NCBI GenBank assembly: GCA_021545665.1
Contig: JAJRTX010000201.1
Span: 1 to 15,370, forward strand
Reading direction: 5' to 3'
DNA: 15,370 nucleotides
Origin: Zetaproteobacteria bacterium
GTDB taxonomy: Bacteria; Pseudomonadota; Zetaproteobacteria; Mariprofundales; Mariprofundaceae
The position numbers and the translations under genes are program-made. The notes under the pieces were generated by a model. The model worked only from the letters and a program-made list of their open reading frames with translations. It was not told where the DNA came from and searched no databases. Shown here one piece after another: positions 1 through 5,696 of the stretch; the first letter of the stretch is position 1; each line of letters begins with the position of its first letter.

Positions 1-125
1 ACAATCGCCGCCATAAAACGGTCTCGCCTCTCCTGAATGTATCTACGCGTGCAATGTGTTCAATACAGTTGATGCCTGACATCAACCTGAACCCTGTACG
101 CTTCGTTGACAGGGGAAGCCATATC

Positions 126-155
126 AGCCCGGATTATTCATGAATAATCCGGGCT
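126..155. repeat. Perfect 30-bp palindrome upstream of thiL
   Basis: Fifteen bases (AGCCCGGATTATTCA) are followed directly by their exact reverse complement. In RNA the two arms would form a long stem with a GC-rich base and an AT-rich top. No T-run follows on either strand, so it is not a canonical Rho-independent terminator. It may still end an upstream transcript or bind a dimeric regulator of thiL, whose start lies 35 bp downstream. Its role is unknown. Confidence 0.5.
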
Positions 156-190
156 AGCGCTATGTTTCTGCCTGTATCACAATGCCGCTT

Positions 191-1120
191 ATGAGCGCGG
201 GCGAATTCACATTAATTGATACATATTTTAGGGGGCAGGGCGGCAGTCCGAATGATTTTACCTGCCTTGGCATCGGTGATGATGCTTCTATTCATAAGCT
301 TAAACCCGGCATGGAACTGGTGGTTAGTACGGATACTTCGGTTGCAGGTGTTCACTGGCCACAGGATTACCCGCTTGATAAAGCTGCTGACCGGGCTGTG
401 TGTTCAGCGCTGTCTGATCTTGCCGCTATGGGAGCGGAGCCGCTTTGCGCCTGGCTGAATGTCACAGCCAGAGATAATGAAGCGGTACAAGAAATGGGCC
501 TGGGGTCAACCGTTGCTCTTGGGCGCTATGATGTTGAACTGGTTGGCGGTGATACCTGTCGCTCTCCGCTTAACACCCTGTCGGCCACTGTTGCAGGGCA
601 ATTGCCGGAGGGCACAGCGATGCAGCGCAGTCAGGCGGAAGTTTCGGATTCGCTCTGGCTGATTGGCAGACTCGGTTTTCATGCTCTGGGATTGCAGCAG
701 TGGCAGGCAGGTAATCATGAAGGAGAATTCGTAGCTTTTTTTGATGAAATCAAACCTCAGCTGGAGGCAGGAATCCGACTTCGCGAACTGGGGGTGAAAT
801 GCTGTATTGATGTCAGTGATGGTCTGCTACAGGACGCCAGCCATCTGGTCGATGATTCACGAATCGGTATGGATATTGAGATCAGATCCGTACCGGACTG
901 GCAGTTTCTCAACAGCAAAGTGGGAGCAGCTTCAGCCTTGCAGGCGGTTGCGTTTGGCGGAGAGGATTATGCTCTGCTGTTTACAGCTCCGGTCCAATTA
1001 CAGTTGCCGGACGGACTGGCGGTGAAAATTGGAACGTGTCGCGAAGGTTCCGGTGTGCGATTACTGCAATCAGGTCAGGCTATAAATGTGGAAAAAGCGG
1101 GATTCGATCATTTTGGCTGA
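191..1120 (+). CDS. thiL: Thiamine-monophosphate kinase
   Basis: ThiL phosphorylates thiamine monophosphate with ATP to give thiamine diphosphate, the last step of cofactor synthesis, in the cytosol. The 309-residue product shows the family motifs in order: GIGDD (27-31), STDTSVAG (46-53) and SDLAAMGA (75-82) in the N-terminal AIRS-type ATP/Mg domain, GGDT (119-122), DVSDGL (207-212), and GGEDYALLF near 256-264 in the C-terminal domain. The acidic residues of GIGDD, SDL, GGD and DVSDG are the Mg/ATP ligands known for this family. I start at 191 because the MSAGEFTLI N-terminus matches the family (E. coli begins MACGEFSLI). An in-frame ATG at 182 would add three residues. Neither start has a clear ribosome binding site. 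thiL often sits next to pgpA in Proteobacteria, as here. The product length is normal and no defects are seen. Confidence 0.95.
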   Translation: MSAGEFTLIDTYFRGQGGSPNDFTCLGIGDDASIHKLKPGMELVVSTDTSVAGVHWPQDYPLDKAADRAVCSALSDLAAMGAEPLCAWLNVTARDNEAVQEMGLGSTVALGRYDVELVGGDTCRSPLNTLSATVAGQLPEGTAMQRSQAEVSDSLWLIGRLGFHALGLQQWQAGNHEGEFVAFFDEIKPQLEAGIRLRELGVKCCIDVSDGLLQDASHLVDDSRIGMDIEIRSVPDWQFLNSKVGAASALQAVAFGGEDYALLFTAPVQLQLPDGLAVKIGTCREGSGVRLLQSGQAINVEKAGFDHFG

Positions 1121-1405
1121 TACACAAAGCAAAAAGAGAGATGCCCCAGCTCTGCCGGGAAGGCTCCCGAAGTTTGATAATTTTGGGAATCTATTTCAGT
1201 GCTTCCATATGAACAGGTGCTCTTCTTTCTTTGGCGGCAAAGAAAGAAGCCAAGAAAGCCGCCCCCACACCTCTCTGTCTTTCCTCGCCTGCACATGCAC
1301 AAATGGTCGCGGCCCTGCCGCTTTCCCCATTTGTTCATACTTGTCTCGGCAGAGATCTAAGGGGGGATTGAATAACGGGAGCCCAATGAAGAGTTGGTTT
1401 TATTT
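1121..1405. other. thiL-pgpA intergenic region with repeat-like sequence
   Basis: This 285-bp gap holds no convincing gene; reading frames that cross it are interrupted or have implausible composition. A small hairpin (CGGGA, AGGC loop, TCCCG; 1156-1169) follows thiL and may help end its transcript, although no clean T-run follows. Further on there is a longer hairpin (listed separately) and a C-rich tract. A gap this large between genes that are usually adjacent suggests an insertion of repetitive sequence. Confidence 0.5.
1222..1249. repeat. 12-bp-arm hairpin, interspersed-repeat type
   Basis: CTTCTTTCTTTG, a GCGG loop, then CAAAGAAAGAAG form a perfect 12-bp inverted repeat. It is followed by a partial direct echo of the right arm (CCAAGAAAGCC). 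From memory, sequences of the form TTTCTTTGGCGGCAAAGAAA recur many times in gamma- and related proteobacterial genomes, usually between genes, so this is probably one copy of a dispersed repeat rather than a gene-specific element. It may also slow or end transcription after thiL. Copy number in this genome cannot be judged from one window. Confidence 0.6.
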
Positions 1406-1873
1406 ATGAGGGCATTAGTACTACGCTGGCTGGCAGCCGGTTTCGGCAGTGGCTGGCTGCCCAAAGCGCCAGGCACATGGGGCAGCCTGGTTTCTTTATT
1501 GCCAGCCTGGTTGCTGCTGGAGTTATATGGTGTGAGTGGATTGTTTGTCGCCAGCGCTCTGATTTTGATTGCGGGTTGTCTGGTCTGTTTTCTGGTTCTT
1601 CCAACCATGCCAGAAAAAGACCCCGGCTGGATTGTGATTGATGAATGGGCGGGTCAGTGGTTATGTATGGCTATGGTGGCCGGAGCAATAGGCATCGGAT
1701 GGCTTGCCCTTGTCATTTCTTTTGCTGCATTCCGATTATTGGATATTTTCAAACCCTGCCCGATCTCCTATTTTGAGCATTGGGGGCCGCCCTGGTGGTC
1801 AATCATGGCCGATGATGTGGCTGCTGCTGTTGTCGGCGGAGGGTTTGTGATTGTGATAGCCTCGTTTATATGA
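1406..1873 (+). CDS. pgpA: Phosphatidylglycerophosphatase A
   Basis: PgpA is an inner-membrane enzyme that removes the phosphate from phosphatidylglycerol phosphate to give phosphatidylglycerol. The 155-residue product has the family landmarks: GFGSGWLPKAPGTWGSL near the N-terminus, IVIDEWAGQW in the middle (the acidic DE pair is a proposed metal ligand), and FRLLDIFKPCPI followed by IMADDVAA near the C-terminus. Several hydrophobic stretches fit membrane segments. I choose ATG 1406, with GAAGAG 12 bp upstream. A TTG at 1394 would add four residues, but the GAAGAG would then abut the start codon. The stop overlaps the next gene's start (ATGA), so the two are probably translated together. Length is close to that of other bacterial PgpA proteins. 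Confidence 0.93.
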   Translation: MRALVLRWLAAGFGSGWLPKAPGTWGSLVSLLPAWLLLELYGVSGLFVASALILIAGCLVCFLVLPTMPEKDPGWIVIDEWAGQWLCMAMVAGAIGIGWLALVISFAAFRLLDIFKPCPISYFEHWGPPWWSIMADDVAAAVVGGGFVIVIASFI

Positions 1874-2865
1874 ATAAACAGGCTACATGGATTATCTCCG
1901 AAGCAGGATTACAAAGCCTTGCTGCTGCGGGCATCAGCACAGGCTGGTTAAAAGCCTGGTTACTCTCTGCCGGAGCCACGGATGTAGAGATACATTTGCT
2001 GGAATCTGCAACATGGCAGCATAGTGAAGCCGCTTGGCAGATATTCTTTGCCGATGAATCCGAGCTTGAAGGTGTCGCTGCATTTCATGGTTTGAGTTTC
2101 CAGACCAATGAACAGGGGCTGAATGCATTACCCGGAGCTGATGGTTTTCGCTTATCCAATCCGGATCGGACATGCTGGTTTTATCAGCGACATGCAACAA
2201 ACTCGGAAGTGTTACTACTGCCGCTGGGTGATATTGCTTATCAACGCGAGCTATATCTTTCTCAGTTGAATCAGAATCAGGCATTGCTGCCGCTCTATGT
2301 ATCCATACAAGAATCGAGAGAACTGCCATTGGAGCCGGGACTGTCGGCCAGTCTGACAAAACCTGATGCTACATTCTTGAATTCTGAAGGAAGATTGATT
2401 GAAGAACAGGTGATAGCTGCGTTATATGCGAACAGGAAACGCATTCGCACCGTGGAATCCTGTACGGGTGGCAGCATCGCAGTACGTTTATGCCGATTGC
2501 CCGGTGCATCGGAAGTCGTTGACCGTGCATGGGTGACCTACAGCAATGATGCCAAGCATGAAGAAGTCGGCGTTTCCAATAAATTACTGAACGAATACGG
2601 AGCGGTGAGCGAACAGGTGGTTACTGCCATGGCCGAAGGTGGGGCTGATTCAAACCATATCTGTGTAGCCGTCAGTGGCATCGCCGGACCCGATGGAGGC
2701 ACACCAGAAAAACCGCTTGGTACAGTGCGGATTGCCGTGGCCCAATCAGGCCAGAAAACTCAAATGAGATGTTATGAACTGCCGGGCGGACGCAGTGAAA
2801 TCCAAGCCCGCACAGTATTGATGGCCTTGGTCATGGTATTGGAAACTCTGAAAGCAACCACTTAG
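1870..2865 (+). CDS. CinA-family protein with PncC-type amidase domain and divergent N-terminal half
   Basis: The C-terminal half (about residues 178-330) is a nicotinamide-nucleotide amidohydrolase (PncC/CinA C-terminal) domain, known to deamidate NMN to nicotinic acid mononucleotide in pyridine-nucleotide salvage. It shows ESCTGG (196-201, with the proposed catalytic Ser), VTYSNDAK (222-229, with the partner Lys), GAVSEQVV (244-251) and SGIAGPDGG (269-277). The N-terminal 175 residues sit where standard CinA has a MoaB/MogA-like domain, yet the usual G-[DT]-ELL motif is missing. Faint similarity remains (WIIS at the start, WLKAWLLSAGA, and PGADGFRL near 88-95 followed by LLLPLG). I infer a decayed or strongly remodelled version of that domain, shorter than normal (331 aa against roughly 410-420 in full-length CinA). 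The ATGA overlap with pgpA implies translational coupling. A full cinA function should not be assumed. Confidence 0.88.
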   Translation: MNKQATWIISEAGLQSLAAAGISTGWLKAWLLSAGATDVEIHLLESATWQHSEAAWQIFFADESELEGVAAFHGLSFQTNEQGLNALPGADGFRLSNPDRTCWFYQRHATNSEVLLLPLGDIAYQRELYLSQLNQNQALLPLYVSIQESRELPLEPGLSASLTKPDATFLNSEGRLIEEQVIAALYANRKRIRTVESCTGGSIAVRLCRLPGASEVVDRAWVTYSNDAKHEEVGVSNKLLNEYGAVSEQVVTAMAEGGADSNHICVAVSGIAGPDGGTPEKPLGTVRIAVAQSGQKTQMRCYELPGGRSEIQARTVLMALVMVLETLKATT

Positions 2866-2910
2866 CTTAACCCCTGATTTATCTACAAAGCAAGGTCAGG
2901 CACCGACTGT

Positions 2911-3065
2911 GATGTTTATTTAACTAGCGGATCAGTGTTTTATTGTCTACACTAGCTTTAAATGAGGAAGGGGTGCCAGGAAGGCGCAATCACAGAGACA
3001 TAGAAGTTACCAACCCATATCATTCCTGAGGGGGGGAATCGTTTTGCCGAGTTTTTCAAGCATAT
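2911..3065. repeat. Diverged direct repeat, copy A
   Basis: This segment runs from GATGTTTATTTAACTAGCGG to TTTTTCAAGCATAT and matches 3176-3330 in the same orientation, about 85% identical by eye with a few one- or two-base indels. Blocks such as AAATGAGGAAGG, GACATAGAAGT, ACCAACCCATA and CATTCCTGAGGG are shared. A TAG interrupts the frame that is longest in copy B, so the repeat does not look coding. Confidence 0.8.
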
Positions 3066-3118
3066 TACTTTGTCAGTTCGATTCGCACAACGAAAGATTG
3101 CAACCGCTATTTAACGCT

Positions 3119-3139
3119 AAAAGGGCTCTGACCCCTTTT
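3119..3139. repeat. AAAAGGG / CCCTTTT hairpin
   Basis: AAAAGGG (3119-3125) pairs with CCCTTTT (3133-3139) across a 7-nt loop containing CTCTGAC. The CTCTGACCCCTTTT wording resembles repeats that often accompany REP-associated (Y1) transposase elements; that link is recalled, not shown. It could also act as a weak terminator. A related CTGACCCCTTTTGCTG block recurs near 3434. Confidence 0.45.
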
Positions 3140-3175
3140 GCTGCAAGGGTCTGATTCCTCAAAGCTTGCAGTCGG

Positions 3176-3330
3176 GATGCTTATTTAACTGGCGGATCGG
3201 TGTTTTCTCATCTACACTGGCTTCAAATGAGGAAGGAGCGCCATGGACGGCGCATTCACAGGGACATAGAAGTCACCAACCCATAATCATTCCTGAGGGA
3301 GAATCGGTTTGCCGGGTTTTTCAACCATAT
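3176..3330. repeat. Diverged direct repeat, copy B
   Basis: This is the second copy of the 155-bp repeat, offset from copy A by 265 bp and separated from it by 110 bp. It contains ATGAGGAAGGAGCGCCATGG in place of the copy A sequence and lacks two G residues of the G-run in copy A. The level of divergence suggests an old duplication, or two independent insertions of the same repeat family. Confidence 0.8.
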
Positions 3331-3433
3331 CGCACCAGCGGCTTTTTAGTGAGTCTGTAAAGCGTTTCGATTGCAGCACCCTGTGCGGCGATAGGGACAG
3401 CGATCCCGATGAAAAAATCAGACCTTCTTCGAC

Positions 3434-3456
3434 CTGACCCCTTTTGCTGTAAAAGG
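3434..3456. repeat. Second CTGACCCCTTTTGCTG block with hairpin
   Basis: The block CTGACCCCTTTTGCTG repeats the one near 3129-3144. Here CCTTTT (3440-3445) can pair with AAAAGG (3451-3456) over a 5-nt loop. Each 155-bp repeat copy is followed at some distance by this block (about 65 bp after copy A, 105 bp after copy B), so the original repeat unit may have been longer than the well-matched 155 bp. Confidence 0.45.
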
Positions 3457-3510
3457 TTATGATTATGGCTCCCATACGGAGATGATAATAATGATTCAAG
3501 GTGGTAAGAA

Positions 3511-3783
3511 ATGAAAATATGGAAACTTTCTGTCCTCAATGAAGAATCCCAGGACTGGAATGCCAGTACTTACAAGGGAGAGGTGTTTGTCAGGGCTGAA
3601 AGCGAGCAAGATGCTCGAATGCAAGCAACTTTAGTTTTTGCGATTGCCACCAAACGAAAGTTATTCGAAACAACAGCGGTTAATCCATGGAGTCAGGGTA
3701 GCCTTGTCTCCTGTGGGCCTGTTGAAGATGAAAGGTATGAGGTCAAAGGTAATGCAGGAGTGTTATCGCCAGAATCAAGTTAA
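3511..3783 (+). CDS. Conserved small protein of unknown function (cassette-type)
   Basis: A 90-residue soluble protein without signal peptide or membrane segment. It is preceded by a good ribosome binding site (AAGGTGG, about 5 bp before the ATG). Visible features are MKIWKLSVLNEESQDW, a STYKGEVFVRAESEQDAR stretch, FAIATKRK near residue 43-50, and NPWSQGSLVSC near 58-68. From memory this pattern (an alpha/beta start, a VRAESEQ.AR helix, then NPW....VSC) belongs to a family of small uncharacterised proteins found scattered in Proteobacteria, some in mobile gene pools. No enzymatic motif is evident. The stop codon lies 3 bp before an attC-like site, the layout of an integron gene cassette. Function unknown. 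Confidence 0.7.
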   Translation: MKIWKLSVLNEESQDWNASTYKGEVFVRAESEQDARMQATLVFAIATKRKLFETTAVNPWSQGSLVSCGPVEDERYEVKGNAGVLSPESS

Positions 3784-3786
3784 ATC

Positions 3787-3869
3787 GCCTAAGCAAATGC
3801 ACTCGGTCGCCAAAAAGCGGCCTCGTTCCTCGCGCTGTTTTTTTCTACCGGTGATTTACGACGTTGGCT
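3787..3869 (+). other. attC-like recombination site (integron cassette)
   Basis: Seen directly: AAAT-G-CAC-T-CGGT (3795-3807) pairs perfectly with ACCGGTGATTT (3847-3857) if G3799 and T3803 are left unpaired. Outside this stem, GCCTAAG (3787-3793) and GTTGGCT (3863-3869) can partly pair (GCC with GGC, AA with TT). Known attC sites have exactly this plan: RYYYAAC and GTTRRRY outer cores, an inner stem, and extrahelical bases on one arm only. Both cores deviate by one base from the consensus. The loop (3808-3846) holds AAAAAGCG and a T-run, so a terminator-like structure is an alternative. The position, 3 bp after one small gene and 16 bp before the next, also fits a cassette junction. No integrase gene is in the window. 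Confidence 0.6.
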
Positions 3870-3885
3870 ATAAAAGGATAGGGAT

Positions 3886-4461
3886 ATGGGATTTTTATCT
3901 AGGCTGTTTGGAAGTCGCGATCATGAGGCCTCATCAGTTCCCCTAGGTGGGGCTGGGCTGTTATCAGATGCCATAAACAATAATGTAGCCCCAAACCAAG
4001 AGGGCGCGGCAACCTTGTCAAACGCGATTCAATCGTTGGGGATAGAAGCACCGGAGGTGGATAATTCTAACGGCCTTTGTATCCAATCTCTTAGAGTAAT
4101 AGCGACGGACCTCATTAGAAGACTTGGTTACACCCCAGAATCCGTCAGCGACAATCTTCTAGTAGTTATATGTATGTTTACATCTGCTGGAAGCGTTGTA
4201 TTGGCCAATGAAATTGGCGGTGATCTAGCTTCTATACGCACGCTAGTCCCGTTAAATATATTTCATAAGCACAGCGATGGAGAGTCACTAGCAGATATTG
4301 CACAGCAATCAGAATCTCTCCTAGATTCCGATGAAAACGCAAAGATCAAAACAGCACTTATTGGAAACTTTGCCAAATGGTTAAAAGATCCAACAGAAGA
4401 ACAATTCACTCGTATTTGTGAGTTAGTCAAGTTATTGGAATCGAACCTAAGTGATCATTAG
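3886..4461 (+). CDS. Hypothetical protein, possible second cassette gene
   Basis: A 191-residue protein I do not recognise. The start is supported by AAGGATAGGG just upstream. The N-terminus MGFLSRLFG is basic and amphipathic. A mildly hydrophobic stretch (LLVVICMFTSAGSVVLA, near residue 91-107) is too polar around its edges to be a confident membrane segment. The C-terminal part is acidic and looks helical. Base composition seems AT-richer than the housekeeping neighbours by eye, consistent with foreign origin. It begins 16 bp after the attC-like site, as cassette genes do. Its own downstream attC is not recognisable: AGCCAAT at the stop would be a near-match to a left core, but no matching GTTRRRY box follows. 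Function unknown. Confidence 0.6.
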   Translation: MGFLSRLFGSRDHEASSVPLGGAGLLSDAINNNVAPNQEGAATLSNAIQSLGIEAPEVDNSNGLCIQSLRVIATDLIRRLGYTPESVSDNLLVVICMFTSAGSVVLANEIGGDLASIRTLVPLNIFHKHSDGESLADIAQQSESLLDSDENAKIKTALIGNFAKWLKDPTEEQFTRICELVKLLESNLSDH

Positions 4462-4501
4462 CCAATCGGCTAGCTTGGGGATTCTAACCCCCCCCACCCC
4501 A

Positions 4502-4521
4502 CCGTTTGCGGGTCCGCACGG
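4502..4521. repeat. GC-rich hairpin after the 191-aa gene
   Basis: TGCGG (4507-4511) and CCGCA (4514-4518) form a tight stem, extended by CCG and CGG after a 2-nt bulge. A run of eight C residues lies just upstream (4488-4495). No T-run follows on the plus strand. It may end transcription of the 191-aa gene, or be part of a degenerate recombination site. Confidence 0.35.
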
Positions 4522-4530
4522 GGCGGTTCT

Positions 4531-4562
4531 AATTCCGAATTCCAGAGTTACGGGGACATAAC
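4531..4562. repeat. AATTCC...GGGGACATAAC mobile-repeat-like sequence
   Basis: AATTCCGAATTCC followed by AGAGTTACGGGGACATAAC resembles, from memory, the 'aattcc...ggggaca' sequences that flank REP-associated Y1 transposase genes in many Proteobacteria. No transposase lies beside it, so at most it is a remnant. It marks the right end of the accessory island, 42 bp before the end of the HAD gene. Confidence 0.35.
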
Positions 4563-4604
4563 AAGTAGGGCCTTGAATCGCGGATTTGGCCTATCAAGAC
4601 ATAA

Positions 4605-5399
4605 TCAGGACGCTGGTTGAAGCAAATTCAGCGCATCGGGAAGATCGGCGATGGAGGGTAGGACAAGGTCGGCTTTGATGCCGGTTTGCTGGACGAATTC
4701 GGCGCGGTATTTGCCTGTTTGCACCAGTGCGGTTTTCAGGCTGGCCCGTTGTGCGCCGCCGATATCGGATTCTATGTCGTCGCCTATCATCAGGGTTTGA
4801 TTCGGTGAAACGCCCAAAGAGGAACAGATGCAGTGGAAAAAGTCTGTTGAGGGTTTGCCGAGTATGGTCGCCTGTTTTCCTGTGGCATATTCAATGGCCG
4901 CGACGAAGGGGCCGAGATCCAGATGCAGGCCGTCCGGTTTTTGCCAGAAGCGATTTTTGTGCAGGGCCAGCAGCTTTGATCCGGCCAGAACCTGAGTGAA
5001 AATATCGCGCAGCACTTCCGGTGAATAACCCTCGCCGCCCAGATCGCCCATAACGATGAAATCAGGCTGATGATCTGAATGTTGAATGCCTTTGAAATCG
5101 ACCTGCAATGAATCACGGATATATAGCCTGGCTGAAGAGCTGCCGATTCGTTGTACAGCCACTGCTGCGGGTGTGTACACATCTGATTCATGGATTTCGA
5201 TGCCAAAGTCTTTGAGCTTTTTTACTATGGCCTGCCTTGGCTGGGTTGTTGTGTTGGTGACAGCGGCAATTTGCAATCCTGCATTACGCAGTTGCTGAAC
5301 AGCTGAAGCGGCTCCGTTTATGATATGGTTGCCAATATAAAGTACGCCATCCAGATCAAGTAGAATGGCTTTTATTGCTGAGGGCTTCTTTGTTTCCAT
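4605..5399 (-). CDS. HAD-superfamily IIA phosphatase (HDHD2/LHPP-like)
   Basis: A cytosolic haloacid-dehalogenase-type phosphatase of subclass IIA, closest in pattern to the HDHD2/TIGR01458 group; the physiological substrate is not known. Counting from the chosen start, the four HAD motifs are visible: DLDGVL with nucleophile Asp15 and acid/base Asp17, VTNTTT (about 47-52), GKPS with Lys182, and MIGDDIESD (204-212) binding Mg. A C2-type cap with HKNRFWQKPDGL lies between motifs II and III. I start at Met 5399 (264 aa). An upstream in-frame ATG at 5417 lacks a ribosome binding site and lies upstream of a strong -10 element, so it would not be transcribed from that promoter. The gene points opposite to its neighbours and is a single transcription unit. 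Confidence 0.85.
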   Translation of the reverse strand: METKKPSAIKAILLDLDGVLYIGNHIINGAASAVQQLRNAGLQIAAVTNTTTQPRQAIVKKLKDFGIEIHESDVYTPAAVAVQRIGSSSARLYIRDSLQVDFKGIQHSDHQPDFIVMGDLGGEGYSPEVLRDIFTQVLAGSKLLALHKNRFWQKPDGLHLDLGPFVAAIEYATGKQATILGKPSTDFFHCICSSLGVSPNQTLMIGDDIESDIGGAQRASLKTALVQTGKYRAEFVQQTGIKADLVLPSIADLPDALNLLQPAS

Positions 5400-5405
5400 G
5401 CTTTT

Positions 5406-5414
5406 ATTATAGCA
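5406..5414 (-). promoter_or_regulatory. Extended -10 promoter of the HAD gene
   Basis: On the minus strand TGC-TATAAT is a perfect extended -10 element (TGnTATAAT). Its last T is six bases before the A of the ATG at 5399, so transcription would begin on or within a base of the start codon, giving a leaderless mRNA. No convincing -35 box is seen, which is common for extended -10 promoters. Confidence 0.55.
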
Positions 5415-5584
5415 CATCGAAATAATAGGGCAGTGCTGATCAATTCATAGATCGCTGCTTTGTATCTGAAAATGTGCATCTCTGTGTTGTAAATATTGCC
5501 AATAGCTCTGCTATTAGCTGCAATTTACGCCTTGATCTGAACCTTTTCAAATAGCAAATCAGTTGACCCAGAGTTAATCAGCAC

Positions 5585-5633
5585 TTCCCTGGCAAGGTGC
5601 AAGCTTATGTCGGAGCAGGGAAACTGTTACACT
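5585..5633 (+). promoter_or_regulatory. Candidate pyrE promoter with overlapping inverted repeat
   Basis: TG-T-TACACT (5625-5633) matches an extended -10 element (TGnTAnnnT) and would give a leader of about 55 nt before pyrE. TTCCCTG (5585-5591) and CAGGGAA (5616-5622) form a perfect 7-bp inverted repeat spanning the -35 region and ending just before the -10. This could be an operator or simply a hairpin. No convincing -35 hexamer is seen. Confidence 0.35.
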
Positions 5634-5696
5634 GCCGCAAATTTTTCCGGGTGAATAGTATATGACTCATCCGAACTTTACTTGAAAGGAAATGTG

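Larger units (their letters stand above)
2866..3510. other. 645-bp gene-free stretch made of degenerate repeats
   Basis: I see no credible gene here. The region is dominated by two diverged 155-bp direct repeats and by hairpins containing CTGACCCCTTTT. Short frames, including one at 3166-3360 on the plus strand and two at 3287-3539 on the minus strand, are not conserved between the two repeat copies and do not resemble known proteins. The stretch reads as mobile-element or repeat debris forming the left flank of the accessory island. Confidence 0.6.

Noticed and set aside
1..36. Possible coding tail (12 codons to a TGA at 34-36) or a minus-strand start (ATG at 14-12) at the left edge
   Set aside because: Too short to recognise; no family match could be supported.
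106..134. TTGACA at 106-111 as a thiL promoter -35 box
   Set aside because: The 17-bp-spaced hexamer is CCGGAT, which is not a credible -10; the next AT-rich hexamer is about 21 bp away and inside the palindrome.
1086..1409. 107-codon plus-strand frame and 76-codon minus-strand frame in the thiL-pgpA gap
   Set aside because: Both cross the dispersed-repeat hairpin; such frames are a known by-product of this repeat type rather than genes.
3166..3360. 64-codon frame overlapping repeat copy B
   Set aside because: The frame is not preserved in repeat copy A and the translation resembles no known protein; it is most likely accidental.
3638..3946. 102-codon frame bridging the two small cassette-like genes
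   Set aside because: It runs out of frame through the 90-aa gene and the attC-like stem, and has no ribosome binding site or family resemblance.
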